Positions 1 through 11,040 are shown, numbered from the stretch's first letter. The stretch is 64,000 bases of DNA from Cannabis sativa (GCF_029168945.1 NC_083605.1:4843280-4907279); one strand, 5' to 3'. Numbers and translations are program-made. The notes: generated by a model from the sequence alone, not told the origin.

Positions 1-25
1 ACGACTAAGGGCATCAGCTGCCTGA

Positions 26-3000
26 TTAAGACGTCCAGCCTTGTGCTCGAAGTAGAAGTCGAATTCTGCCAAGAATTCCTGCCATCTGGCCTGCTTGGGA
101 GTCAGTTTTGGCTGTGTGAGGAAATGACTGACAGCAGTATTGTCCGTCTTCACCACAAACTTTGACCCCAGCAAGTAATGCCTCCACGTCCGTAAACAAT
201 GAATAACTGCCAAGAGCTCTTTCTCTTGCGCGATTAAGGTACCGCCTCTCTGCTTCGGAAAGTTTGCGGCTCTCAAATGCCACGGGGTGGCCCTCCTGCA
301 CGAGTACCCCTCCTAAAGCATAATCTGACGCGTCAGTCTGTACTTCAAAAGGCTTGCATACATCGGGCAGGGCTAATACAGGATCTTCGACCATGGCTTC
401 TTTCAAACTTCGAAAAGCTTCTTCGCACTTCTCAGACCACGTCCATGTAACACCCTTCTTTAATAACTCTGTCAAGGGTGTCGCTCTTCTCGAATAGCCC
501 TCCACAAATCTTCTATAGTAATTGGCTAGACCGAGAAACGAGCGAAGTTGTTTCACGTTGGTTGGGGTCGTCCACTCTTGGATCGCCCGCACCTTTTCCA
601 TGTCCATACGGATTTTCCCGTGTTCCACAATATGACCCAGGAACTTGATACTTTTCTGAGCGAAAGAACACTTCTCGCGCTTTACATACAACTGTTCTTT
701 CCTCAACTTCCGAAACACCGTTGTCAAGTGTTCCTGATGCTCTTCTAAAGTGGCGCTGTAGACCACGATGTCATCCAAGTACACCACCACGAACTTGTCT
801 AAGACATCATGGAAGACTTCATTCATCAATGTACAGAATGTGGCTGGCGCATTAGTCAACCCAAACGGCATGACGCGAAACTCAAACGCCCCATACCGAG
901 TAACACAAGTCGTCTTTGGTTCATCCCCTTCTGCGATACGAACTTGATAGTATCCTGATCTCAAGTCCAACTTCGTGAAGTATTTCGCTCCATTTAGCTG
1001 GTCAAACAGATCCGCGATCAAGGGAATGGGGTATCTGTTGCGCACAGTCACCTTGTTGAGGGCGCGGTAGTCTATGCATAGTCTCAAGGTCCCGTCCTTC
1101 TTCTTTTGGAACAACACGGGGGCACCAAAAGGTGCCTTTGAGGGTTTGATGAATTCTGCCTCCAGCATCTCCGTTAGCTGACTCTTCAACTCTTTAAGTT
1201 CCGAAGGAGACATTCGATATGCTGCTTTAGCTGGGGCCTTTGCACTTGGCACCAGCTCAATTTGGTGATCAACTCCCCTCCTGGGAGGCAGTCTCTTTGG
1301 AAGCTCGTCTGGCATCACATCCTTGAATTCATCTAACACCTTCTTGATTACAGGTGGAGTGGACTCTTCCACTTTTTCGTCGTACACGGTGGGAGCGATG
1401 ACAAATGTTGGCCTCTTCTTCTTCAAGCCCCTTTTCAGTTGTAGGGCTGATAGTAGCTTGACTTCTGGGGGCTGTCTCACTTTGGCGGGTACCATTGAAG
1501 GATTCTCACCCATAATCAGGAGATTCCCTGTTGCTGGAATTGGAATGGCCCCCTTCTCTGCTAGAAACTCCATTCCCAACACCACATCGAAGTCATCCAT
1601 GCGAACCGCTACGAGGTCAAGTTGTCCCTCCCATCCGTCAATCTTAACATTCACCTTTCTGGCCACTCCAGTTGTGGCCATGGCCTTGGAATTGACTGCC
1701 TTCATGCGACCCGCATCTTTCTCCAGTTTTAGGCCCACTCTCTTAGCTTCAATTTCTGAGATGAAGTTGTGTGTTGCGCCGGTGTCAATCATTACACTCT
1801 TGGCCTGCTTACCGTTTAAAGTGGCCTCCACAAACATCAACCCCTTCCCAAGGGCTTTCTTCCCTCCGACGCCATGCTTCTTGAGAGCAGCCATTAATCG
1901 AACAGCGCTCATGTGCGCGCAGTCTTCATCCTCATCCTCTTCCCCGCATCCTTGCTCCTCTTGAGCAATGGATGCCTTTATGGCACTCAGCTTGGACTGG
2001 TGGGGGCAAGCAGCCGCCCTATGTGGGCCTTGGCAAAGCCAACACTTAAGGGGCTTCTTCCCCGTTGCAGCATCACTTTTGGAGGAGGAACTAGATTCAG
2101 GAGTCCTCTTGTCTCCTCCCCCACTTTTACTCGGCCACTGCTTTCCTGACTTCTTGCTTGCGGCATTGTTGGCGCTGGTCTGAGGATTCGTCTTCTTTGG
2201 CTGCGAATTCTCAGAGGTGTAGTCAGTCAGTCGTTCGGCTGCAGCTTGAGCAGTGGCGAGATCTGCCACACGCTGCCTTTGCAGCTCTTGTTTAGCCCAT
2301 GGCTTGAGTCCTTCAAGGAAGTAGAAAAGTCTGTCGACTTCATTCATATCTTTGATGTCGAGCATCAATCCAGAGAACTTCTTCACATAGTCTCGGACTG
2401 TCCCGACTTGCTTTAGCTCTCTAAGCTGACGTCGAGCCAGGTAGGCGACATTCTCTGGCAGAAATTGGGCGTTTAATTCCTTCTTGAGATCTTCCCAAGT
2501 GTCGATGGTGCATTTACCATTCTGAATATCTTCATATTTCGTCCTCCACCACAACTTGGCGTCCCCGGACAAATACATGGTAGCTGTTGCTACCTTGGCT
2601 TCTTCAGAGTCGGTCCGCACGACCCTAAAGTACTGCTCCATGTCAAACAGAAAGTTTTGGAGCTCCTTGGCATCCCTCGCCCCTCCATAGCATTTGGGCT
2701 CGGGTGCTCTCGGTCGGCCATACTCCATACCTCCGTGCCCCCCGGTATTTGCACGCTCTGCTGCTATCATGGTAAGATTTAGCTTGGTTGACATCCCTGC
2801 CAATTCTTCCCGGATGGCTGTGACAGACACATTACAATCCTCGATCGTATCATTGAGAGAGTCTTGTAATGCAGCCTGCCCATTTTGTAGTACAGTGATA
2901 GCAGCCTGCATGCCTGCTGTTGCTTGTTCTAATGCCTTGATGCGATCCTCCATCTGAGGTGCACCTGATGTTCCGGTAGCAGCATCTCTTCTCTCGATCG

Positions 3001-3178
3001 CAGCTACCCTGGCCAACAAGTTTGCATAGTCTTGAGCCAACGAGGCAACTTGTTGTTGTGTCACTGTTGGCCCTGAGTTCTGATTGTTAGGGGCTAGATC
3101 CCTGACCCTCTCGTCCAGGCCATCTAATTCCCCTATGCGCCTCTCAAGCTCTTGAATCCTTTGGGTGTTGCTCACCAT
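26..3178 (-). CDS. Ty3/Gypsy gag-pol polyprotein, frameshifted in RNase H, C-terminus outside window
   Basis: Open frame of 1050 codons encoding the retrotransposon structural and enzymatic polyprotein. In order: N-terminal coiled-coil-like gag segment; retrotransposon gag core with a [10 protein letters not shown] motif; zinc knuckle [13 protein letters not shown] near residue 376; aspartic protease motif DTGA near residue 465; reverse transcriptase with the catalytic YLDD near residue 798; start of RNase H with [10 protein letters not shown] near residue 950. After about residue 980 (window 226-240) the family-like sequence continues in another frame, so a one-base indel breaks RNase H and the last ~70 residues of this frame are not native. 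Integrase is outside the window. With the indel, this copy probably cannot move on its own. Confidence 0.9.
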   Translation of the reverse strand: MVSNTQRIQELERRIGELDGLDERVRDLAPNNQNSGPTVTQQQVASLAQDYANLLARVAAIERRDAATGTSGAPQMEDRIKALEQATAGMQAAITVLQNGQAALQDSLNDTIEDCNVSVTAIREELAGMSTKLNLTMIAAERANTGGHGGMEYGRPRAPEPKCYGGARDAKELQNFLFDMEQYFRVVRTDSEEAKVATATMYLSGDAKLWWRTKYEDIQNGKCTIDTWEDLKKELNAQFLPENVAYLARRQLRELKQVGTVRDYVKKFSGLMLDIKDMNEVDRLFYFLEGLKPWAKQELQRQRVADLATAQAAAERLTDYTSENSQPKKTNPQTSANNAASKKSGKQWPSKSGGGDKRTPESSSSSKSDAATGKKPLKCWLCQGPHRAAACPHQSKLSAIKASIAQEEQGCGEEDEDEDCAHMSAVRLMAALKKHGVGGKKALGKGLMFVEATLNGKQAKSVMIDTGATHNFISEIEAKRVGLKLEKDAGRMKAVNSKAMATTGVARKVNVKIDGWEGQLDLVAVRMDDFDVVLGMEFLAEKGAIPIPATGNLLIMGENPSMVPAKVRQPPEVKLLSALQLKRGLKKKRPTFVIAPTVYDEKVEESTPPVIKKVLDEFKDVMPDELPKRLPPRRGVDHQIELVPSAKAPAKAAYRMSPSELKELKSQLTEMLEAEFIKPSKAPFGAPVLFQKKKDGTLRLCIDYRALNKVTVRNRYPIPLIADLFDQLNGAKYFTKLDLRSGYYQVRIAEGDEPKTTCVTRYGAFEFRVMPFGLTNAPATFCTLMNEVFHDVLDKFVVVYLDDIVVYSATLEEHQEHLTTVFRKLRKEQLYVKREKCSFAQKSIKFLGHIVEHGKIRMDMEKVRAIQEWTTPTNVKQLRSFLGLANYYRRFVEGYSRRATPLTELLKKGVTWTWSEKCEEAFRSLKEAMVEDPVLALPDVCKPFEVQTDASDYALGGVLVQEGHPVAFESRKLSEAERRYLNRARERALGSYSLFTDVEALLAGVKVCGEDGQYCCQSFPHTAKTDSQAGQMAGILGRIRLLLRAQGWTS

Positions 3179-3210
3179 TATGTCGTGTTACCAAGCTTCC
3201 CTTTTCTCTT

Positions 3211-3223
3211 GGCTCTGATACCA
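3211..3223 (-). other. Primer-binding site (initiator Met tRNA)
   Basis: On the minus strand this reads TGGTATCAGAGCC, the usual plant LTR-retrotransposon primer site complementary to the 3' end of initiator methionine tRNA. It lies two bases inside the LTR boundary and about 30 bases upstream of the gag start codon. Confidence 0.88.
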
Positions 3224-3225
3224 AC

Positions 3226-3930
3226 TGTCACGGGCCGCCTATTTGGACACCCCCAAGTAGGTGGAACGTGCGGCACTTGCTGGCACACCGAGCTAGCAAG
3301 TCAGCCTAAACGCGCCTGCAGGCAAACAAGTTCAAAGGTTAGGCACGATACATGTCTCGCACATGTTGAGTGCAAACAAGAAGCATGAACAAGCAAACAC
3401 AAAGCGTCCCCCAAGGACCAATCTCACACAACCCACAAGCAAACATATAGACAAATGGCACGCAATGGCCCAACAAAGGCAACAAACAGGCATCACAAAG
3501 ACCATATAGAAGCATACACAAGAAGCATGGATAAACATCGTTTTATTAATATATGGCCTTGATAGGGCAAGGGAGTACACAGCTGGGCCCCTATCATGCT
3601 GGTGACAAGGTGCTTCATAAGTCACCTGGTCACCCCCCCCTAAAGAGCTTATTGGGGTTTTAAGGGATTTCCAGGAACATAGATGATTTTAGCTCTGTAG
3701 ACATATGTGAAGGAAATACAAATAAAGAAAGCTAAACACCAAAAGGTTCCCAACCCCCATGAGGTGCTTGGTGCAAGACTTGACTAATGATCAAGCACCA
3801 AGGCATGCTCATGTTACAAAATACCCCAATGAGGTGCTTGGTGCGAGACTTGACTAATGATCAAGCACCAAGGCATGCTCATGTTACAAAATGGCCCTAG
3901 TGTGGGTGTGCCATGGGGCAGCACGCCACA
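3226..3930 (-). repeat. 5' LTR of the Ty3/Gypsy element (~705 bp)
   Basis: The LTR is bounded by TGT...ACA: the inner end is TGTCACGGGCC at 3226, adjacent to the primer-binding site, and the outer end is CACGCCACA at 3930. Immediately outside is ACTGG, the probable 5-bp target duplication, then the host exon. The partner LTR is not in the window, so length and target duplication cannot be confirmed here. Confidence 0.75.
3753..3892 (+). repeat. Two 70-bp tandem units inside the LTR
   Basis: A unit containing GAGGTGCTTGGTGC and GATCAAGCACCAAGGCATGC occurs twice, 70 bases apart, with only a few differences. Within each unit the GCTTGGTGC and GCACCAAG segments are mutually complementary and could form a stem. 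The repeat lies near the outer end of the LTR (U3 in element orientation), where promoter or enhancer repeats are common; that role is inference. Confidence 0.9.
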
Positions 3931-4784
3931 ACTGGCAATGGCGATGTGGTAAGTAGCTCTTATGTTGGGTTTAGCTTCGTATATATATTGAATCAACTTT
4001 GCTCTGATCCGCTAATGTCAAAATTATCTTCCATCATCGCGAGATACGGGCATTGGATGTAATAATTCTATCTTATATAACATCGTGTATATATATGGTT
4101 GCACTCTTAATAATGGGTATTACTCATGGTAATATTATGAAAATTTAAGTTTTCATGCTTAATTTTTCCTATCTAATTAAAAAAAATTTCTCATTTTTAC
4201 ATTAGATAAGTTAAGATTGTTCCATGGACTTAAAAAAAATTAAGAAAAATTTTTTTTTGGCAAAAAAGAAAAAATACAGTTTGACTTAAGTAGTTTGTAT
4301 AGAAATATATTTTTGATATAGTTTAAAAAGTGATATTTTTTTAATTAAGTATGGAAATTCAATTTTTTCTTTTATTATTTGTTATTGGATCAAAATTTAA
4401 TAGTTTAATATTTTTAAAATTAATATTTATAATTAAATTACGTAATACCTATTAAGAAGTGTTACATATATATAAAGACACGATTTTGTCTCGCGATATA
4501 TTAAATGGATCTTAAGGTACATTACTATTTTTTAACCTTAATTACCCCTTGATCAACCGCAGCCCTCAACTCAAATAATTCCACCATCTAACAGTTGTCG
4601 TACATCACGAAATACATTTCGTGAAGTACATCACGAGAGTAAAGCGTGTCCCATATATATATTAGTAGTATTTTCAAACTTTATTTTTTTTATATAAATA
4701 TTTTCACTCCATCTATGTTTCTCTGATTCATTTATTATTGCCTTCTTGCAGTTATCATATTGAATGCATTTACGGGTGTGCTTG
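3931..4784 (+). pseudogene. Broken upstream exons of LRK10L copy 1
   Basis: Homologous, base for base in places, to the exon 1-3 region of the copy at 12.3-13.3 kb. Present are the last ~18 bases of exon 1 (to 3948, followed by the splice donor GTAAGT), an exon 2 remnant from 4044 that has lost about 35 bases including its donor, and a 33-base exon 3 (4752-4784) that keeps both splice sites and an open membrane-span frame. Exon 1 upstream of 3931 is replaced by the retrotransposon LTR. If the rest of exon 1 exists it is beyond the left edge. Skipping exon 2 would keep the reading phase, so a transcript could still splice from any surviving exon 1, but the copy is probably non-functional. Confidence 0.75.
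4083..4483. mobile_element. ~400-bp MITE in intron of LRK10L copy 1
   Basis: The ends are inverted repeats of about 45 bases. The left begins TCGTGT and continues through CACTCTTAAT and GGGTATTAC; the right end is its imperfect reverse complement, finishing ACACGA. The paralogous intron at 13.22 kb lacks the whole segment. No clear target duplication was seen and the superfamily is uncertain. Confidence 0.6.
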
Positions 4785-5075
4785 GTAAGTAATAAGAACT
4801 TTTACTTTTAAAAATTAATAAAATTTTATTTTATGTTTTATAATTTTTAATAGAAATATTAATTAGATATAATAAATATTACGGCAAGTTTGCATTTATA
4901 TGATGGAATACAATGCTAAAAATTGCATAAAATATATCATATAGTTGTCTTGTTATGCTAAATATAAAATAATTTTTGCTTTATACTTGTAATATGTGAT
5001 AATTTTTTAGTGTAATCACCTTCATGCATAAATAATTGTGTACTGAAGCCAAAATTTCAATTTGTTAAAATGCAG

Positions 5076-6199
5076 TACCATATGTGGGACTAAAGTTTAT
5101 ATTGGGAACTCCATTTGTAGTTATTTTTTTAATCTATAAATGGCGAAGGCGTCATTTATCAATGTATAATTCTATTGAGGAATTCCTTCACACTCAAAAT
5201 AATCTTACTCCTATAAGATACTCATTTAGAGATATAAAGAAGATGACCCAAAATTTCAAGAATAAATTAGGTGAAGGAGGTTATGGCTCTGTGTTCAAAG
5301 GAAAGCTTCGTAGTGGTCGTTTTGTTGCGGTGAAGATATTGAGTAAATCCAAAGGAAATGGACAAGATTTCATCAATGAAATTTCTACAATTGGAACAAT
5401 TCATCATGTCAATGTCGTTCGTTTGATAGGATTTTGTGTCCATTCCTCGAATCACGCTCTCGTGTATGATTTCATGTCCAATGGATCTTTAGAAAAATAT
5501 ATTTTTTCTCACGAAGGAATTGCCTCTTTAAGTTGCAAGCAAATTTTTGAAATTTCGCTTGGTGTGGCACGTGGAATTGAATATTTGCATCAAGGATGTC
5601 ACATGCAAATTTTACACTTTGATATTAAGCCTCACAACATTCTTTTGGATGAAAATTTTAATCCAAAAGTTTCTGATTTTGGGTTAGCAAGATTATGCCC
5701 GTTGGATAATCAGAATTTGTCTCTAACTGCAGCAAGAGGAACATTAGGATACATAGCTCCAGAATTATTTTACAAAAATATTGGAAGAGTTTCTAATAAG
5801 GCCGATGTGTATAGTTTTGGAATGTTATTGATGGAGATGGTAGGTAAAAGGAAAAATATAAAAGCGGATGCGGAAAATACTAGCCAAATTTACTTTCCTT
5901 CTTGGGTGCATGATCAACTAAGTGAAGGAAAAAATATAGACATAGAAACAACACTTACAGATGAGGAAAATTCAAAGGTTATGAAGAAGATGATTATAGT
6001 AGCATTATGGTGTATACAACTGAAGCCAAGTGATCGCCCTACAATGAACAAAGTTATAGAATTACTTGAAGGAGAAGTTGATTGTCTACAAATACCTCCT
6101 AAGCCTTCTCTATATCAGCTAGACAAGCCTAGAGAACTTGTCCAAGAGGCATCATGTTCAATGAATTCAACAATACCATCATTAACACTACCAAGATAA
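5076..6199 (+). CDS. LRK10L receptor kinase copy 1, intact membrane-span and kinase exon
   Basis: Last exon of an LRK10-like receptor kinase, acceptor at 5074-5075, entering in phase 1 from the 33-base exon at 4752-4784. It completes a hydrophobic span ([11 protein letters not shown]), followed by a basic KWRRR stop-transfer and a full Ser/Thr kinase. Visible are the glycine loop LGEGGYGSV, the VAVK lysine, HFDIKPHN in the catalytic loop (F in place of R, a non-RD kinase as is usual for this family), DFG and APE. Members sit in the plasma membrane and are linked to immunity and stress signalling; the ligand here is unknown. The frame is open to TAA, but the extracellular exon is cut by the retrotransposon, so a functional receptor is unlikely. 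Nearly identical to the kinase exon at 19956-21079. Confidence 0.85.
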
Positions 6200-7312
6200 G
6201 TTCAAACCTACATCTTGGCAAATTTTAGTTGGTGATATATGACAATAAATAATGGATTTGATATAAATCCAAACCTAATTATTGTGAGTTACTTTTTTCT
6301 TGTGTTTTATTTTATTTCAATTTTTGTGATTTAACTTTGAAAGGTCATAATGGAAAGGATTTTTCTTTCATGATTATATTAGATTATTTTTATTCATCAT
6401 TCGTTCATTTTAATTGACATTCTATAATTCCATAACTAAATATATTTTCTTTATTTTTCTTAATTTTTTTTTTACAAAAAAAATCTCTAAAAATTAATAA
6501 TTTTGTATTGGAGAACAAGTCAAATCTCTTACGACAATCCATTTGAATAGTAATGTTACCATTTGAATAGTAATGTTATTGTTACACATCTTACTTTTAC
6601 TAAAAATATTTATTTAATTTGTGTTTTTGTCTTTTCTTTCATTCCCTCATTTTTTAAAGGATTCAAAATAAAAGATTAGGAGGGAGAGTTGATACCTCCA
6701 TGCATCTATCATCTCCCTCCTATTTTCTTTTTCTTTCTTATCAAACAATAGAATTTCGTTGTCCTCCCTCCCCTCTTCCTACCCTCTCCATCCTTATTTC
6801 CTTTTTGAAAAAGAAAAACATACTAAGTGGAAGGTGGCAATGTATAGTAAATTATTGGTGTTGAAATATATGATGGATATCCTGATTAATGGAAAATGAC
6901 AAAAATGTAGATGATAGAAACAGAAATTTTGAGAATAATCCTAAGCATTTTAAATAATGGTTTTTACGAATGAGAGAAAAGATGTTGTATTTTTTGAGAG
7001 AAGGTTTTACTTGAGATGTGTTATTTAAAATTTTACTATTATGAAAGATGTTTTGACAAAAAAAATTACTATTCAAAAATAGCATGAAGGATAGATATGT
7101 TGATTGGATAACAATTAGTAAATAGCACAACAGATTTTGACTAATAATTTAGGATAACAGTACTTTAACATCTTAGGATTCAATTCACATTCTGTATCAA
7201 CCTTTCATATTGTATTAAACTACTATGTTTAGAGGATAAGTGTTATTGAATTAATTTTAATTCAACCCATAGTGTACTATGGAATACATAAGAAAATGGA
7301 TATCCAATATTA

Positions 7313-7714
7313 TTAGGCTAATTAGTAATTTTTCCCTCCGAACTTTGACATGTACTAAATCATGCCCCCTAAACTTTTTTAGCCGTTAAAAATTCTCCCT
7401 CAACTATTAATATTGTTAAATTTAAAGACTTTTGTCTAATTTTAGTAAAAAAATTCTAGCATAGATGAAAGTTGAGGGGCATGATTTAATACATATCAAA
7501 GTTTGAGGGGCATGATTTGGTAGATATCAAAGTCTGGGGAACATGGTTTAGTACATAAACTATCACTGAAACAGTAAAATTAAATGAAATTAGAAAAAGT
7601 CCTTAGATCTAACAATCTCAATAGTTCAAGAGAAATTTTTAACAGACAAAAAAGTTCAGGAAGCATGATTTGGTATATATCAAAGTTTGGGGAAAAAAAT
7701 TGCTAATTAGCCTA
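7313..7714. mobile_element. 402-bp MITE with TTA target duplication and a paralogous empty site
   Basis: Terminal inverted repeats TAGGCTAATTAG...CTAATTAGCCTA extend roughly 35 bases inward. It is flanked by TTA at 7310-7312 and 7715-7717. The paralogous locus near 22160 reads straight through (ATATTATTTATGAAC), giving a natural empty site. A three-base TTA duplication fits the PIF/Harbinger (Tourist-type) class. Internally there are imperfect ~36-bp repeats around 7465-7560. Related, more diverged copies lie near 31.3 kb and 41.4-41.9 kb. Confidence 0.85.
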
Positions 7715-7739
7715 TTATTTATGAACTTAGATTATTTTG

Positions 7740-8042
7740 TGGTAAAGTCAAAGTTGGGATCAAGGTCCGAATGAGGTTGGGTTAGGGTCCAAGGCCGGGA
7801 TCCAAGGGTCAAGGACAGGGGTCGAGGTCAGCGTCCACAAGGTTTGAGTCCTAGATCGAAATCCAAGATTAGGTTGGAATTAAGGTCGAAGGCCTAGGTC
7901 ATAAGTCAAGTCCAAGTCTAAGTTTGGGTCTAGAGTCAAGGTCCAAGCTAAGGTTTAGGTTTAGGTTTAGGGTCAAGCTCCGAGGTCAATTCGAGGGCTA
8001 GGTTTGAGACTTACAGCTCAGTGCCGAAGGCCAAAGTCAAAT
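7740..8042 (+). repeat. Degenerate GGTC/AAGGTC-rich minisatellite
   Basis: A 300-base purine-biased stretch built from variants of GGTCAAG, GGTCCAAG and GGTTTAGG. It includes three GGTTTAGG-like units at about 7951-7972 that resemble, but do not match, the plant telomere repeat (period six, not seven). The same block recurs at 22190-22484 as part of the duplication. No coding potential seen. Confidence 0.7.
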
Positions 8043-8666
8043 TATTAATCTTGCTTTTAGTCAGCGACAGTGAGTCAAATTAAAACAATTAAGAATAATT
8101 AAATAACAAATGTAAATAATATAACGTAAAAAAATCATATTTATAGAGGTCCAGCCCCATATAGCAAGAACAGGTTTACAAGAATATTCTAGAGTAGGAC
8201 ACGTATGCCCTGCCAACCTATCATTGGCACAGAAAAATATGTACAGTATAATGGTACAACGACTAATATTCTAATAGAAGAGATGCTCTAATCATTTCCC
8301 CAATAATGAGGTGTCCAACTAGATGAGGCTGTTGCATAATTCCTATTTTACCCTGCGTCTATTGCATCCATTTTCCTAACAAGGCATCAGAGGGTTTTCT
8401 ACATGAAAATCTCTGTGCTCCCATCAATCCAAATCAAAGATCACTAGAGAAGGAAGGATCGAGAAGGAAATCCAAAGGAATCTAAGCTAAACCAGAGAAT
8501 ATTACTAAAAATAACAAGTATTTCACAACACTTATTATTTTATTACACACATGTTAAATCAACTCTTTTAAATAGTATGAAAATGTTATTATCTCACCAT
8601 GTTGACATTCAAGTGCATAGATCTTAAACATATACAAAGTAAATACAAACTTGTCGTTAAATTATA
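8043..8666. other. Intergenic, unassigned
   Basis: No gene recognised. On the minus strand there is a TATA-like CTATAAATATGA near 8140, downstream of a less AT-rich 250-base stretch (8150-8400). This could be the remains of an LTR, but no ends, primer site or coding domain were found. Confidence 0.4.
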
Positions 8667-10920
8667 TCACTCCAACTCAGTTATAGTTTCTAATTCCAAG
8701 TTCATTCTCCTTCTTGGCATATCAACTCTTGTTTTTGTTGAATCACTAGAGGTAAAAGGATTTGGTGGCAAAGTCAAATTTTGTTCTCCTTCCAGCATGT
8801 GAATCACAACTTTCATAGAAGGACGATCTGTAGGATGCCATTGAATGCACCATAGTCCTACAATTGCTAACATTTTTGCAATCTCAGCATCTTCTTCTTT
8901 ATCAACATGAATTCGCAAATCTTCTCCTTCTTCTAAGAGATTATAGATCCATTCCGGATAATAAACTTCCTCTTTCACATTAGTTATCTTCTTTCCTCCA
9001 ACCATTTCGAGTAACATCATTCCAAAACTATAAATATCTGACTTGTAAGAAACAATTCCAAAATTTCTAGAGAAAACTTCAGGTGCAATATAACCCATGG
9101 TCCCTTTTGCTGTAGTCATTGACACAATACTTTTATCCTTGGAACACAGCTTGGCCAAACCAAAATCAGAAATTTTTGGAATGAAGTTTTGGTCTAACAA
9201 GACATTATGAGGTTTGATATCGAAATGAAGTATTCGTTGATCACACCCTTGGTGAAGATATTCAATTCCTTTGGCAATGCCTAAAGTAATGTCTTTTAGC
9301 TTTCCCCATCCAAGAAAATGTTCAGAATCTGGAGAAGATATGTACTGTTGCAATGATCCATTGGGTGAGAACTCGTACACAAGAGCTCTTCTAGCTCCAT
9401 CCGCACAATATCCAACCAACCGAACCACATTGATATGGTGAATTTGACCTATTGTTCCAACTTCATTTATAAACTCTTCTCCATCGCCTTTTGAGCTGTT
9501 AAGAATTTTCACTGCAACGAAAAAATCGGTAGAGAGCTTTCCTTTGTAAACTGTTCCATAAGCTCCTTCTCCCAATTTTTCAGATAATTGACTTGTAATC
9601 TGCTTAATATCAGCATATGAATATCTGCTAGGCTTTAGAGCCTTGTAATCCTCCAAAAATCTCTCTATTCTCAATTTGTACTCTTTTCCCTGTTTATTAG
9701 AGCTGTAAGCACGATAAATTAGAATAAGCACTACTGTCACTACTGCAGCACCAAGGGTAGCACCTATAGAAGAAGACAAAAAATTGCATATATATCAAGA
9801 TCCATGGTATCAGTCTATACAAAATCCAAGATATTAAGTTCCAATAAGAAAACTCACCAATAGTGACATACTTCTTCTTTTCTCCTGAGAAAGTACAAGT
9901 GCACAACCAAGTTAAGTTAATCTAGCTTATTAAAGAATCGAACTTTTAATAATGTATATAAAATGTAGAGAATAAATTTGTCCCTTTATTATAAAAAAAT
10001 GATACCATTCCGTGATGTACTATAAAATTTTTTTTGATGTACTTTAATTATAGTAAAAATATATTCTAGACTTGATTTGATTTACTTTCAACCATTAATC
10101 AACTCAATCTGAGAAACCACAAGATTATTATGTGACAGGACAAAATTCACTCTCATAAAATGTATAGGCTACTCCGCTTATTGGCTAGCTAAGCAAGACT
10201 TAGAATAGATATATGTTCAAACAAAAAAAAAAAAGGAAATTAGAACTTGAAGGAGATAAAGGAGTTACCTTTGGGAAGAATACATGCAATTGATTGGAGA
10301 TGGGTGGCATTTTTGAGTTGACAAGTCTTCCCTTTTGTTTCACAATGACGACAATTTGGTTTAAGCCATTCCAAACGTAGTCTGTTCTTCCATGTCCTTA
10401 CATTTGGAAGAGATGAAGTATTATTCAACTTGGTACAATGTATGGGCAAGTATTTAATTGCAATGCGTGAGTCAGAGAAATAAATTTGATAACCAGGGCC
10501 ACCAAGGCAAGGGATGAATCCATAAGAATTTTGTTTTTCTCCATCGTTTGAACAATTGAACAAGGTATATTTGAAGAGGACATCTTCCACAAATTGAAAT
10601 GGAGAAATTGATGGCAAGTCCTGGATATTCATGACATGTCTCTCAAGGCAGTTATGAGGGTCGTAAAGTTCAATTACTTGAGCTTTGTAATCAATATGTT
10701 TTACAAAGAGCTTCAAAGATGATTTAGGGAACTCAAGAAGTGTGTTTATGCCACTGCATGATAGCTGGAAGCCAGGATAAGGTGGTTGATTTTGGTCATC
10801 TTTTAGCCCAAATGGGAATCTGATATTTGGGCCTTTCTTTCCACACTTAGCTTCAACCACATCCAACAACAACACTACCACCAACAACATCATGCTTGCC
10901 CAATACATGATTTTAGTCAT
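8667..10920 (-). CDS. LRK10-like receptor kinase copy 2, complete, 591 aa
   Basis: Three exons on the minus strand: 10920-10269, 9884-9858 and 9763-8667. All have GT-AG junctions and compatible phase 1, totalling 592 codons with the stop. Exon 1 encodes a signal peptide (hydrophobic LLVVVLLLDVVEA), a GUB_WAK_bind cysteine-rich domain beginning KCGKKGPNIRFPF, and a WAK-associated C-terminal segment. The nine-codon exon 2 and early exon 3 encode the linker and membrane span (ATLGAAVVTVVLILIY). The kinase has the glycine loop LGEGAYGTV, VAVK, the non-RD loop [11 protein letters not shown] and APE. Expected location is the plasma membrane, with the kinase in the cytosol. It faces away from the copy at 12.3 kb. 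No internal stop or missing catalytic residue was seen, so this is probably a working gene; its ligand and role cannot be read from sequence. Confidence 0.9.
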
Positions 10921-11040
10921 CTATAATTACAATATAATTGCTCCCTCTCTCTCTCTCACTCTCTCTAAGTTTTTTCTCTTTTTTTTCTTCACCCAGTTTG
11001 TTCTTATTAAATAGGAATGGACCAAGTTTTTCTTGGTTAA
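10921..11040 (-). promoter_or_regulatory. CT-rich 5' leader of LRK10L copy 2
   Basis: Immediately upstream of the start codon, a (CT)n tract at about 10944-10968 (seen as CTCTCTCT on the plus strand, so GA-rich in the transcript) is followed by T-rich DNA and a weak TATA-like TATTTAATAA on the minus strand near 11015. The assignment is positional and tentative. Confidence 0.4.

Larger units (their letters stand above)
1..3930 (-). mobile_element. Ty3/Gypsy LTR retrotransposon, 5' part
   Basis: Read on the minus strand this is the 5' part of a Ty3/Gypsy element: LTR (3226-3930), primer-binding site (3211-3223), short leader, then gag, protease, reverse transcriptase and the beginning of RNase H. 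Integrase and the 3' LTR must lie beyond the left edge of the window. To the right of the LTR, sequence homologous to the exon 1/intron 1 junction of the LRK10L gene at 13.06 kb resumes at once, so the element sits inside a receptor-kinase gene. The long open polyprotein suggests a fairly recent insertion. Domain order is seen directly; the age is inference. Confidence 0.93.
4993..8042 (+). repeat. Duplicated block, left copy (pairs with 19873-22484)
   Basis: From intron 3 of LRK10L copy 1 through its kinase exon and about 1.8 kb of 3' flank, this matches 19873-22484. The kinase core differs at only about ten positions per kilobase, while the 3' flank differs by several percent. The main length difference is the 402-bp MITE at 7313-7714, present only here. 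The match ends at about 8042 and 22484. Confidence 0.9.

Noticed and set aside
1323..1964. 213-codon plus-strand open frame
   Set aside because: It is the antisense of the gag/protease region of the minus-strand retrotransposon and has no recognisable domain.
7950..7972. Possible interstitial telomere repeat
   Set aside because: The units are GGTTTA with period six; the plant telomere unit is TTTAGGG with period seven, and only about three units occur within a wider degenerate repeat.
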